NCBI RefSeq assembly: GCF_001984195.1
Contig: NZ_MTQN01000005.1
Coordinates: 1-64,000 of the forward strand
Origin: Kribbella sp. ALI-6-A
Lineage (GTDB): Bacteria > Actinomycetota > Actinomycetes > Propionibacteriales > Kribbellaceae
Direction: 5' to 3'
DNA: 64,000 nt
The notes under the pieces are model-generated. The model did not search any database and had not been told where the DNA came from. It saw only the letters and a list, made by a program, of their open reading frames with translations. Positions within the stretch are counted from its first letter, which is position 1. Each line of letters starts with the position of its first letter. This document shows positions 32,023-42,686 of the stretch, one piece after another. The translations under genes were made by a program, and so were the position numbers.

Positions 32023-33000
32023 ATGACGGACTCGCCAACCCCTGGGCGACACCGGAGCAGAAGAGCGGCGCGCAAGCGCAGCCGGGGCCTGGTCGGCCCG
32101 GTCGTCAGCGCCCTGTCGGTGTTGCTGGCCATCGGCCCCGTGGTGTACCTGATGACGAACCGCGACGGCTCGGACGTCGCCGACGACCGGACCGAGGTCC
32201 TGAACGTCTCCGAGGACAACGCCGGTCCGGCCGCGGTCGACGGCACCTCCGCGCCGGCCAAGCCCGGCAAGCCGCTGGTCACCGTCACCAAGACCCTGCC
32301 GAACGGCGTCACCACCACGATCAGCCCGACCGGTACGCCGGCGCTGGGTTCGGCCGAGTCGACCAACACCACGACGACGACGGCCGGCACCGCGCCGACC
32401 ACCGTGTTGACCACCACTCCGGGTGGAGTCACCACTGTGACGGTCCGCCCGAGCCACGTACCGACGGTTGCCGGTGACACCAAAACCGTGAAGCCGAAGC
32501 CGTCGACCAGCAAGCCGACCACCACGACCCCGCCGCCGACGACGACCGAACCGACGCCGGACGACCCGCCGCCGCCCCCGGCGGGCGGCGGTGGCACCAG
32601 CGCGATCGAGCGCGACGTCCTCGAGCTGACCAACGCGGCCCGGCGCAACCAGGGCTGCCGTGCGCTCCAGCTGGACGACAGCCTGGTCGAGGCAGCCGGC
32701 CGGCACGCGTCGGACATGGTGCGCCGGCAGTACATGGACCACACGAACCCCGACGGCCAGGGCCCGGGCGACCGGATCGCGGCGGCCGGCTTCCGCGGCA
32801 GCGGCTGGGGCGAGAACATCGCGGCCGGCTACGACTCCGCCCAGCGGGTGTTCAACGCCTGGATGAAAAGCGACGGGCACCGCGCGAACATCCTGAACTG
32901 CAAGTTCAACCGGATCGGTATCGGCTACGACCCGGGCCAGGTCAAGTCGCAGTGGGGCCCGGGCAGCTGGGTCCAGGACTTCGGCCGGGTCAGCAGCTGA
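32023..33000 (+). CDS. Membrane-anchored extracellular CAP-domain protein (2 of 3)
   Basis: A 325-residue paralogue of its neighbour. It has an Arg/Ser-rich cytoplasmic start (RHRSRRAARKRSRGL), a membrane helix at about 26-46, a Thr/Pro-rich linker to about 190 and a C-terminal CAP domain. Conserved features are LTNAARRNQGC, GRHASDMVRRQYMDHTNPDG, WGENIAAGYD and GHRANILN. The last part, GPGSWVQDFG, matches the first copy. The linker differs greatly in sequence while keeping its composition. The 156-bp gap before it may hold its own promoter. Confidence 0.92.
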   Translation: MTDSPTPGRHRSRRAARKRSRGLVGPVVSALSVLLAIGPVVYLMTNRDGSDVADDRTEVLNVSEDNAGPAAVDGTSAPAKPGKPLVTVTKTLPNGVTTTISPTGTPALGSAESTNTTTTTAGTAPTTVLTTTPGGVTTVTVRPSHVPTVAGDTKTVKPKPSTSKPTTTTPPPTTTEPTPDDPPPPPAGGGGTSAIERDVLELTNAARRNQGCRALQLDDSLVEAAGRHASDMVRRQYMDHTNPDGQGPGDRIAAAGFRGSGWGENIAAGYDSAQRVFNAWMKSDGHRANILNCKFNRIGIGYDPGQVKSQWGPGSWVQDFGRVSS

Positions 33001-33039
33001 CCCGGCCCGGCTTGTCGAGCGCGACACGCTGTTCCGACT

Positions 33040-33056
33040 TTGTCAGGACAATGTCT
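33040..33056. promoter_or_regulatory. Overlapping small dyads upstream of the third CAP gene
   Basis: TTGTC-AG-GACAA (33040-33051) overlaps GACA-A-TGTC (33047-33055). TTGTC recurs at about 33012, 33056 and 33090. The 10-mer GACAATGTCT also appears upstream of the chitinase pseudogene. No regulator is known to me for this motif. Confidence 0.3.
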
Positions 33057-33237
33057 TGTCGCCGCTCCACCGTCGGCCCGGCACAGTTTGTCGGACCACG
33101 ACAGCCGCCGGCCGGTTCGCCGGTGATCCCACCGGGTAGATCCGTTCTTGCCATCCACTGAGCGCCGCCGTCCCGGCGCCGCGGTGAGACGAATGAGGCA
33201 CGTCTTTGGGGCGACCGTGAAGGGAACACGCAAGTCA

Positions 33238-34137
33238 ATGTCAGAGCCCGGAGCCACCGCTCGGCGCCGGCGCAGCAGAAGGGCCGCCCCGCAACCGTCG
33301 CGGGTACGCCGTCCGCTGATCGCCATCGCATCCGTGATCCTGGTGATCACCCCGATCTCCTGGATCCTGCTGCACGAACCGCAGAGCGACCAGGCCGACG
33401 CGTCGGTCCCGTACGTCACCCGCGACGACGACACCTACATCACGGCGTCGACCGAACCAGCCGTCGACACCACCGAAGCCCCGCCGACCGCCGTACCGTC
33501 GACGCCGCCGACGCCGGGAGTCACGCCCAGCGCCACTCCGGGCGCGACGACGACACCGACACCCGGCCAGTCGCCGACTCCGGGCCAGTCCCCTGGTACG
33601 ACGCACCCGACGGTCGCGCCGACCAGCGAGCCGACGGCCACGCCGACGACGACGGCGACGACGCGTACGCCGCCGCCGCAGACGGAGACGCAGCAGCCAA
33701 GGCCGAGCCAGACGCCGACGAGGACGCCCACGGGCGAGCCGACTACGACGACGTCGACGCCGCCGCCGGACCCCGGTGACCAGAGCCCCGCCGAAGAAAC
33801 GCTGTTCAACTACATCAACAACGCACGCCAGGAACGCGGCTGTGCGCCCCTGCGCAACAACAGCAGTCTCGACGACGGCGCCGGCAACGAGGCCGAGCAA
33901 CGCGCCAAGAGCGGCGACGCCTCAGGGACCGGCCAGTCCAAGGCCGCGGCGGTCGGCGAGGACATGAGCGCCAGGGCTGCCTACGACAGGCTGCGGTCGG
34001 ACAAGGCGAGCGTCATCTTCAACTGTGGCCTGGAGGAGCTCGGCGTCGGGCGGGGCGACTACGAGTACTGCAGCGTTCAGATCATCGGCTGCCTCGACCG
34101 CGACACTCGCGTCGGATGGGTCGTCGACTTCGACTAG
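33238..34137 (+). CDS. CAP-like extracellular protein with degenerate active region (3 of 3)
   Basis: A 299-residue third paralogue. The same plan is kept: an Arg-rich start (ARRRRSRRAAPQPSRVRR), a membrane helix at about 27-46, a long Thr/Pro linker to about 180 and a C-terminal domain opening LFNYINNARQERGCAPLRNN. After that it diverges. The HAxDM and DHT segments are replaced by NEAEQRAKSGDASGTGQSK, only VGEDMSARAAYD recalls GENIAxGYD, and the GHR motif is gone. It keeps Cys residues and gains a CSVQIIGCLD loop. It probably keeps the fold but not the usual pocket chemistry. The start could instead be a GTG at 33217. Confidence 0.82.
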   Translation: MSEPGATARRRRSRRAAPQPSRVRRPLIAIASVILVITPISWILLHEPQSDQADASVPYVTRDDDTYITASTEPAVDTTEAPPTAVPSTPPTPGVTPSATPGATTTPTPGQSPTPGQSPGTTHPTVAPTSEPTATPTTTATTRTPPPQTETQQPRPSQTPTRTPTGEPTTTTSTPPPDPGDQSPAEETLFNYINNARQERGCAPLRNNSSLDDGAGNEAEQRAKSGDASGTGQSKAAAVGEDMSARAAYDRLRSDKASVIFNCGLEELGVGRGDYEYCSVQIIGCLDRDTRVGWVVDFD

Positions 34138-34281
34138 TACCGCCCCGGCTACCCACCGCCACCCCCGCGACCGATTCCGGATGTCGAGGCGCTGTCCCGG
34201 GTGCGGAGTGGGACGATGGTCACCAGGCGCTCAGGTCCTCGCGGGTCGGCCCGAGCTTCCACCTAGTCAGCGGGAGGCCGG

Positions 34282-34542
34282 ATGTACGGGGAGCGCGACG
34301 ATCTCGAACCGGCCCGGCCCGCGCTGTTCGGGATTCCGCCGGACGCGCTGGCCGACGAGCGTCCGGACCAGCGTCCCGGTGAGGCCAAGCGGATGGGCCT
34401 GAGCCGGCACACCGAAGAAGGCGCCGTACTGGCCTTCGCCTCCTCGCTGGACCGGGCCAAGCCGGGGCATCGGATGGTGGCCTGGCTGCTGCTGGTGATG
34501 TTCAGCGCGCCGGCGCTCTACACCCTCATCACGCTGCTGTAG
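34282..34542 (+). CDS. Small protein with a C-terminal membrane helix, unknown function
   Basis: An 86-residue protein I do not recognise. The first 60 residues are polar and charged ([20 protein letters not shown]). The last 22 form a membrane helix ([19 protein letters not shown]), so it is probably tail-anchored. GGGAGG directly before the ATG and GC-rich third positions support it. Its last 14 bases overlap the end of convergent icd. Confidence 0.7.
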   Translation: MYGERDDLEPARPALFGIPPDALADERPDQRPGEAKRMGLSRHTEEGAVLAFASSLDRAKPGHRMVAWLLLVMFSAPALYTLITLL

Positions 34543-35755
34543 CGATCTGCTTCTGCAGGTTCTCGTCGAGCGCGGCGAGGAACTGCTCGGTGGTCAGCCA
34601 CTCCTGCTCCGGCCCGATCAACCGCGCCAGATCCTTGGTCATCTGGCCCTGCTCGACGGTCCGCACGCAGACCTGCTCCAGCGTCTCGGCGAAGGCGATC
34701 ACATCCGGCGTACCGTCGAGCTTGCCGCGGTGCTTCAGCCCACCGGTCCAGGCGAAGATCGACGCGATCGGGTTGGTGGAGGTCGGTTCGCCGCGCTGGT
34801 GGCGACGGTAGTGCCGCGTCACCGTGCCGTGGGCCGCCTCGGCCTCGACCGTCTTGCCGTCCGGCGTCATCAGCACCGACGTCATCAGGCCGAGTGAGCC
34901 GAAGCCCTGCGCGACCGTGTCGGACTGCACGTCGCCGTCGTAGTTCTTGCACGCCCAGACGTACCCGCCCTCCCACTTCAGCGCCGACGCGACCATGTCG
35001 TCGATCAGCCGGTGCTCGTAGGTCAGCCCGCGCCGCTCGAACTCGGCCTGGAACTCGCGCTCGTAGACGGCCTGGAAGATGTCTTTGAAGGCACCGTCGT
35101 ACGCCTTGAGCACGGTGTTCTTGGTGGACAGGTAGACCGGGTAGTCGCGCTGCAGCCCGTACGCGAACGACGCGCGGGCGAAGTCCTCGATCGACCGGGT
35201 GAAGTTGTACATGCCGAGCGCGACGCCGCCGTCGGGGCCGTAGTTCGCGACGACGTGCTGGATCGGCTCGGAGCCGTCGGCGGGCGTGAACGTGATGGTC
35301 AGCTCGCCGGCGCCGGGCACGGTGAAGTTGGTCGCCTTGTACTGGTCGCCGTGCGCGTGCCGGCCGATCACGATCGGCTTGGTCCAGCCCGGTACCAGCC
35401 GCGGCACGTTGTTGATGATGATCGGTTCGCGGAACACGACTCCGCCCAGGATGTTGCGGATCGTGCCGTTCGGCGAGGCCCACATCCGCCGCAGCCCGAA
35501 CTCCTCGACGCGCGCCTGATCCGGCGTGATCGTCGCGCACTTCACCCCGGCACCGTGGCGTTTGATCGCCTCGGCGGCGTCGACGGTCACCTGGTCGCCG
35601 GTCGCGTCGCGGTGCTCGAGGCCGAGGTCGTAGTACTCGAGTTCGAGCTCCAGGTACGGGTGGATCAGCCGGTCCTTCACGAATCGCCAGATGATCCGGG
35701 TCATTTCGTCGCCGTCCAGCTCGACGAGCGGTCCGGCCACCTTGATGCGCGCCAT
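34529..35755 (-). CDS. icd: NADP-dependent isocitrate dehydrogenase, homodimeric type
   Basis: A 408-residue TCA-cycle enzyme converting isocitrate to 2-oxoglutarate. It belongs to the dimeric eukaryote-like subfamily by length and by [19 protein letters not shown] at the start. Substrate-binding residues lie in [12 protein letters not shown] and in [12 protein letters not shown]. The NADP region includes [12 protein letters not shown] and [12 protein letters not shown] nested 38-bp dyad lies 18 bases before the ATG and suggests specific control. It ends overlapping a small membrane-protein gene. Confidence 0.96.
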   Translation of the reverse strand: MARIKVAGPLVELDGDEMTRIIWRFVKDRLIHPYLELELEYYDLGLEHRDATGDQVTVDAAEAIKRHGAGVKCATITPDQARVEEFGLRRMWASPNGTIRNILGGVVFREPIIINNVPRLVPGWTKPIVIGRHAHGDQYKATNFTVPGAGELTITFTPADGSEPIQHVVANYGPDGGVALGMYNFTRSIEDFARASFAYGLQRDYPVYLSTKNTVLKAYDGAFKDIFQAVYEREFQAEFERRGLTYEHRLIDDMVASALKWEGGYVWACKNYDGDVQSDTVAQGFGSLGLMTSVLMTPDGKTVEAEAAHGTVTRHYRRHQRGEPTSTNPIASIFAWTGGLKHRGKLDGTPDVIAFAETLEQVCVRTVEQGQMTKDLARLIGPEQEWLTTEQFLAALDENLQKQIATAA

Positions 35756-35772
35756 GCGGTGCCCCTCACTGG

Positions 35773-35810
35773 TATCTTGATGTCAAGACATCTGTCTTGA
35801 TGTCAAGATA
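35773..35810. promoter_or_regulatory. Nested double palindrome upstream of icd
   Basis: TCTTGATGTCAAGA occurs at 35775-35788 and again at 35795-35808. Each copy is a palindrome apart from its central two bases, their centres are 20 bp apart, and the whole 38 bp is itself an inverted repeat (outer ends TATC/GATA). It lies 18-55 bases upstream of the icd ATG. Two same-face sites suggest cooperative binding of a dimeric regulator. Confidence 0.8.
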
Positions 35811-35843
35811 ACCTGGTCGCGGCGGGTTGTCACGCGTGGGGCT

Positions 35844-36806
35844 TCAGGCCGGCGCTGGAGCGAGGTGCTTGGCCGGCGTACCGAAGTCCTGGCGGTGGCG
35901 TTGCGGCGTGGTGCCGAGCAGCTGATGGAAGTGGTGGCGCAGCGCCGCGCTGCTACCGAAGCCGCTGGCGGTGGCGACGCGTTCGATCGGGTGATCGGTG
36001 GTTTCCAGCAGGAGCCGCGCACGGTCGACCCGCTGGCGGAGCAACCACGCCTGACCGCTCATCCCGGTGCGCGCCCGGAACTGCCGGGTGAACGTGCGCC
36101 GGGACAGCGCGACCGCCGCCGCCCACTCGTCCAGCGACACCGGCTGGTCGAGTCGCTCCCTGGCCCACACCATCGCCTTCTCGATCACGTCGTCGCTCGG
36201 GTCCGGCGCCACCGGGACGGGGATGTACTGCGCCTGCGAACCGCTGCGGTGCGGCGCGACCACGATCCGCCGCGCGAGCCGCTGGGCAACCTCGACGCCG
36301 TGGTGGGAACGGACCAGATGCAGGCAGCAGTCCAGCGACGACGCCGTGCCCGCGGACGTGACGACGTCGCCGTGGTCGGACCAGAGCACGTCCGCGCGGA
36401 CCCGGATCCCGTCGTGCCGGCTCTGCAGATCGTCGGCCCAGTACCAGTGCGTCACGACCTCCCGGCCGTCGGCGATCCCACTGGCGGCGACGAGGTACGC
36501 GCCGAGGCAGAGCCCGACGACGGTGGCGCCGCGCCGGTGCGCCGCGCGGATCGCGTCGAGCAGCTGCTCGGACGCCGGGAGGTGCGGCTCCCAGCTCGGG
36601 AGGATCACGACGTCCGCAGTCTCCAGTACGGCGAGATCGCGGTCGACGTGCAGATCGAAGCCGGCGTTGGTCCTGAGCCGGCCGGGGTGCTCGGCGAACA
36701 CCTGCACGTCGTACCGCCCCTCGCCCCAGTCGGCGAAGACCAGGCAGGGCACGGAGAGGTGGAACGGGCTCATCCCGTCGAAGGCGAGCACCGCGATCGT
36801 CCGCAT
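35844..36806 (-). CDS. GlxA-type AraC regulator with DJ-1/PfpI domain
   Basis: A 320-residue regulator. The N-terminal DJ-1/PfpI-like domain (about 1-185) starts MRTIAVLAFDGMSPFHLSVP and has the elbow TVVGLCLGAYLVAASG, with Cys at the usual place. The C-terminal AraC helix-turn-helix pair (about 215-310) includes WAAAVALSRRTFTRQFRART and VATASGFGSSAALRHHF. Such proteins act as activators; their ligands are mostly unknown. It diverges from the MBL hydrolase gene across 70 bases, a likely target. Confidence 0.9.
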   Translation of the reverse strand: MRTIAVLAFDGMSPFHLSVPCLVFADWGEGRYDVQVFAEHPGRLRTNAGFDLHVDRDLAVLETADVVILPSWEPHLPASEQLLDAIRAAHRRGATVVGLCLGAYLVAASGIADGREVVTHWYWADDLQSRHDGIRVRADVLWSDHGDVVTSAGTASSLDCCLHLVRSHHGVEVAQRLARRIVVAPHRSGSQAQYIPVPVAPDPSDDVIEKAMVWARERLDQPVSLDEWAAAVALSRRTFTRQFRARTGMSGQAWLLRQRVDRARLLLETTDHPIERVATASGFGSSAALRHHFHQLLGTTPQRHRQDFGTPAKHLAPAPA

Positions 36807-36876
36807 GGCCCGATCTTAAGCAACCATGGCTCGCGGGCCAATGGTGAACCGGGCCGTCCGGGCGCAGGATCGGGAC

Positions 36877-37665
36877 ATGAAGCTCACCCACATCGGCGGT
36901 CCGACCGCCGTTCTCGACCTCGGCGGCCTGCGCCTGCTCACCGACCCGGCGTTCGACTCACCGCGCGACTACCAGCTCCCCGGCCGGGTGATGACCAAGC
37001 TCACCGGCCCCGCACTCCAGCCCGAGGACCTCGGCCCGATCGACGCCGTCCTGCTTTCGCACGACCAGCACAAGGACAATCTGGACGACGCCGGCCGCGC
37101 CCTGCTCACGTCGATCCCGGTCACGCTGTCGACCCCCGACGCCGCCGAACGCATCCCCGGCGTACATGGCCTGGCGCCTTGGGAGTCCACCGAACTGCCG
37201 CGCCCAGACGGCAACACCCTCACCGTCACCGCCCTCCCCGCCCAGCACGGCCCCGAAGGCTGCGAGCCGGTCACCGGCGTCGTCACCGGTTTCCTGTTGT
37301 CGGCCGACGATCTCCCCACCGTCTACATCTCCGGCGACAACGCCTCGGTCGCCCTGGTCGCCGACATCGCCCACCGCACCACCACCGGCACCATCCCCGG
37401 CATCAAGGCCCGACCCATCGACATCGCCCTCCTCTTCGCCGGCGCCGCCCGCACTCCCCTGTTCGACGGCCAGCCCCTCACCCTCACCTCCGAGTCCGCC
37501 GCCGAAGCCACCCGCCTGCTCACCCCCGCCACCATCGTCCCCGTGCACACCGAAGGCTGGGCCCACTTCACCGAAGGCCCCGACCACCTCGCCAAAACCT
37601 TCACCACCGAAGGCCTGGCCGACCGCCTCCGCCTGCCCACCCACGGCGTACCTCTTGAGCTGTAG
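36877..37665 (+). CDS. MBL-fold metallo-hydrolase
   Basis: A 262-residue metallo-beta-lactamase-fold protein. The metal motif is altered: LLSHDQHKDN carries HxxHxD, near residue 67. Later metal ligands are likely in LPAQHGPEG, SGDNASV and VPVHTEGWAHF. It resembles UlaG/RomA-like hydrolases; the substrate is unknown. I chose the ATG at 36877 since MKLTHIGGPT is the family start. From about codon 70 on, codons end in C far more than in neighbouring genes (CCC, CTC and ACC instead of CCG and CTG), with GAA and AAA common. Confidence 0.85.
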   Translation: MKLTHIGGPTAVLDLGGLRLLTDPAFDSPRDYQLPGRVMTKLTGPALQPEDLGPIDAVLLSHDQHKDNLDDAGRALLTSIPVTLSTPDAAERIPGVHGLAPWESTELPRPDGNTLTVTALPAQHGPEGCEPVTGVVTGFLLSADDLPTVYISGDNASVALVADIAHRTTTGTIPGIKARPIDIALLFAGAARTPLFDGQPLTLTSESAAEATRLLTPATIVPVHTEGWAHFTEGPDHLAKTFTTEGLADRLRLPTHGVPLEL

Positions 37666-37691
37666 ACCCTGCGATCGCCCAGAATGCGCGG

Positions 37692-38315
37692 GTGGAACGG
37701 TCCGTCGAAGAATCCTGGAACCTCATCACCGGTTGGCTCGAGCAGCATCTGCCGGCCGCCCACCAAGCGCTCGAGCCGCCTGCCTCGCCGGCCGCCGTCG
37801 AGGCGGTCCGCGAGGCGGTGGGTCGCCCGCTACCGCCCGATCTGCTGGCCTGGCTCAACCTCAGCGACGGCATCAAGCAAGCGACCGTCTTCGGCAATCT
37901 GCTCCCGCCGTTCTACAGTCCGCTCGCCTGCGAGCACATGCTCAGTCGGTACCGGATGATGCGCCACGTCTACGCGGACATGCCGGCCGAGGACGCCGAC
38001 AAGCCGGCCGGTTCCTACTCCTTCGTCTGGCTCGACTCGTTCGTGCCGCTGGCTGCGTCCGGCACCGATGTGGACCTCTTCGTCGATCTGCGCGACGGCG
38101 ACCTCCACGGTTGCATTGACGAGCTCGACGCGACCGAGGGCAGCTCCGGACCGCTCTGGCCGAGTACGGCGGTGATGCTGTCGCAGGTCGCCGACGCGTT
38201 CGTGCTCGGGAAGCCGATCGAGCAGGTGTACCGCTCGGGCGACACCGACGAGTACCTGCCGTGCGTCGAGGACGGGCGGCTCAGCTGGCAACCACCGGCA
38301 GATCGTTGCCTCTAG
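37692..38315 (+). CDS. SMI1/KNR4 family protein
   Basis: A 207-residue cytosolic protein with the SMI1/KNR4 pattern: LPPDLLAWLNLSDGI near residue 55, then a β-rich part ending in WLDSFVPLAASGTDVDLFVD and a C-terminal helix VADAFVLGKPIEQVY. In bacteria this fold often serves as immunity to polymorphic toxins, but no toxin gene is adjacent and housekeeping versions exist. The GTG start follows the MBL gene by 26 bases, so the two may be cotranscribed. Confidence 0.82.
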   Translation: MERSVEESWNLITGWLEQHLPAAHQALEPPASPAAVEAVREAVGRPLPPDLLAWLNLSDGIKQATVFGNLLPPFYSPLACEHMLSRYRMMRHVYADMPAEDADKPAGSYSFVWLDSFVPLAASGTDVDLFVDLRDGDLHGCIDELDATEGSSGPLWPSTAVMLSQVADAFVLGKPIEQVYRSGDTDEYLPCVEDGRLSWQPPADRCL

Positions 38316-38339
38316 CAACAGCTGGTGGCGCGACCGAGG

Positions 38340-39200
38340 CTACCGACTCACAGGGGCCGGGTCAGGCCCTTCGGGCAACCATTCAGCCACCGTGAAAGAG
38401 TCGCCGACCGCGACGACCCCAGGCTCCAGCACCGCCGCCTTCATTCCGAAGCTGACGCCGCCGCCGTAATCGGGCTGGCGCCGATAGGTCGCCAGCGTGC
38501 GGGTCGGTTCCGGGCCGCTCTTCTCGCCGGTTGCCTGGTTCACGGTCGGCACCGCGCAGCGGATCGCTCGCGCGGCGTACCCGATCCGCACCGCACCGGC
38601 CGCAGCGCGCAGGACCCGGTCCTCGGTGTGCGGCTCGGTCCAGCCCGACACGACGAGGTTCGGCCGGAAGCGGTTCATCGGGATCGCCTCGCCACCGTTC
38701 TCCAAGATCCGCGCGTTCAGCTCGTCGAGCGACGCCAGCGACGTGATCAGCAGCGCGTGCGCGTCCCCGAACCCGGTCTGCCCGGGATGCACGCCCCACC
38801 CCGGCCGCTCGTGCTCCGGCGTGACCCGGACCAGCGAGGCCGGTCGTCCGAGCCGCTCGGTGAACCACGCGTCCGCCGCCGGGTCCTGCACCACCGCGTC
38901 GCCGAACCACTTGCCGAACAGGCTCACGTCGCGGCGCTTCCCGTCGTACGCGACCTCGATCTCCAGCGTCTCGGACCCGCCGTCGGACAGCCGCAGGCCG
39001 TCGCCGTCGAGCACCTCGACCCGCAGCGGCGCCATCGCCGGCAGGCTGCGCTGGCTGTAGAACGCGCCGTCGGGACCGACGAGCATGAAGCTCCGGTCGT
39101 GCTTCAACCCGGTCGCGCCCACCTCGGCACGGTCGACCGACACTCCGGCCAGGCCCTTCACCGGGTAGTACGTCAGTGCGGAAACTTTTGCATCGGCCAC
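38340..39200 (-). CDS. MOSC-domain protein
   Basis: A 286-residue protein with an N-terminal MOSC β-barrel (KVSALTYYPVKGLAGVSVD) and a C-terminal MOSC domain (about 120-275) including RFRPNLVVSGWTEP and the conserved cysteine in RCAVPTVNQATGEK. MOSC proteins carry sulfur or bind molybdenum cofactor, as in molybdenum-dependent amidoxime reductases. The exact partner is unknown. I chose the GTG at 39200, which begins at the domain; a TTG at 39251 is possible. It is convergent with the SMI1 gene. Confidence 0.87.
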   Translation of the reverse strand: MADAKVSALTYYPVKGLAGVSVDRAEVGATGLKHDRSFMLVGPDGAFYSQRSLPAMAPLRVEVLDGDGLRLSDGGSETLEIEVAYDGKRRDVSLFGKWFGDAVVQDPAADAWFTERLGRPASLVRVTPEHERPGWGVHPGQTGFGDAHALLITSLASLDELNARILENGGEAIPMNRFRPNLVVSGWTEPHTEDRVLRAAAGAVRIGYAARAIRCAVPTVNQATGEKSGPEPTRTLATYRRQPDYGGGVSFGMKAAVLEPGVVAVGDSFTVAEWLPEGPDPAPVSR

Positions 39201-39267
39201 CCGCGCAACACTAGCTGGACCGGTGACGCGGCCTGCCGGTTTCACGGTCAACCTGACGCCGAATTGT

Positions 39268-40074
39268 TCACTTCCCGAAGGTTCCCGACGGCGCCGCGGG
39301 CGACACGAACGACTCCTCGTCGGTGAGCGGTTCGGCCTTGCCGGCCAGCTCCCGCAGCGCCAGCACCTCGTACGGCGGTTGCGCCTGCCGGCCGACCGCG
39401 GTGAGATCCGGCACGGGCTGCCGCGAGGCCACCAGGACGACGTTGCCGAACGCTTTGCCGCGCAGCACTTTGCGCTCCGCCAGCACCACGCCCTCGCCGA
39501 ACGCCTCCCGCGCCGTCGCCGCCACGCGCCGGACGAAGCCCAGCCCCGCCGACCCGTCGATCAGGTTCTGCACGAGCACCCCGCCGGGCCGCAGCACCCG
39601 CGCGCACTCGGCCGCGAACTCCCGGGTGACCAGGTTCTCCGGGACCGCCTCGCGCACGAACGCGTCGACGATCAGCAAGTCGACCGAGTCGTCGTACACG
39701 GCGTCGATCCCGGCCCGGCCGGTGACCGGGCGGACCTTGATCCCGGACCGTTTCGGCAGCGGCAGCGTCTCCCGGACGAACTCGGTCAGGTCCTCGTCCG
39801 GCTCCAGCACGATCTGCCGCGACCGCGGCCGGGTCACCGCGACGTACCGGGCCAGCGAGAGCCCGGCGCCGCCGACGTGCAGCACCGACACCGGCTGCCG
39901 CCGCGGCGCGACCGCGTCGACGACGTCGCCGATCCGGCGCATGTACTCGAACCCGAGCCGCGTCGGGTCGGCCAGATCCACCTGCGACTGCAGCGACCCG
40001 TCCACCCGCAGCACGAACGTCCCGTCCGCCGCGGCCTCGACGGTCGCCGTCCCGGACCCGACCTTGCGCTCCAT
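39268..40074 (-). CDS. Spermidine synthase-like methyltransferase-fold protein
   Basis: A 268-residue Rossmann-fold protein of the spermidine synthase superfamily. The nucleotide-binding region reads VSVLHVGGAGLSLARYV, the acidic strand IVLEPDEDLTEFVRE, and DLLIVDAFVREAVPENLVT follows. It lacks the classical catalytic tetrad around GGGDG and the proton-acceptor Asp in YDVIxxD, so polyamine synthesis is doubtful. AAGGA lies before the ATG at 40074. The function is probably an unassigned aminopropyl- or methyltransferase. Confidence 0.8.
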   Translation of the reverse strand: MERKVGSGTATVEAAADGTFVLRVDGSLQSQVDLADPTRLGFEYMRRIGDVVDAVAPRRQPVSVLHVGGAGLSLARYVAVTRPRSRQIVLEPDEDLTEFVRETLPLPKRSGIKVRPVTGRAGIDAVYDDSVDLLIVDAFVREAVPENLVTREFAAECARVLRPGGVLVQNLIDGSAGLGFVRRVAATAREAFGEGVVLAERKVLRGKAFGNVVLVASRQPVPDLTAVGRQAQPPYEVLALRELAGKAEPLTDEESFVSPAAPSGTFGK

Positions 40075-40230
40075 CCCGACATCCTTGCACTGCCGGGACG
40101 GAGCGAACTTCCACCACTCACCAACCAGCTGCGACCGGCGCAGTGCGCGCTCGAACACGTCGCCGCGGCGACCGCACCCAGGGATTGGTGAGTGGTGCAG
40201 GTCCGGCCGGCATCAGGCCAGGCCGGTGGG

Positions 40231-42617
<2,387 letters not shown>

Positions 42618-42634
42618 CGCACCGCCTTTCGTTC

Positions 42635-42678
42635 GCGTCCGAAGAACCGTGCGCTGTAGCGCACGGTTCTTCGGACGC
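42635..42678. terminator. 20-bp perfect-stem bidirectional terminator
   Basis: A 20-bp perfect stem (starting GCGTCCGAAGAACCGTGCGC) with a TGTA loop lies 17 bases after the mdh stop and 8 bases beyond the end of the convergent subtilase gene. Its position suits termination of both transcripts. Confidence 0.85.
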
Positions 42679-42686
42679 ACGTGTTT

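Noticed and set aside
37692..38315. SMI1/KNR4 protein as immunity protein of a toxin system
   Set aside because: No toxin, secretion-signal or polymorphic C-terminal cassette lies next to it; neighbours are metabolic genes.
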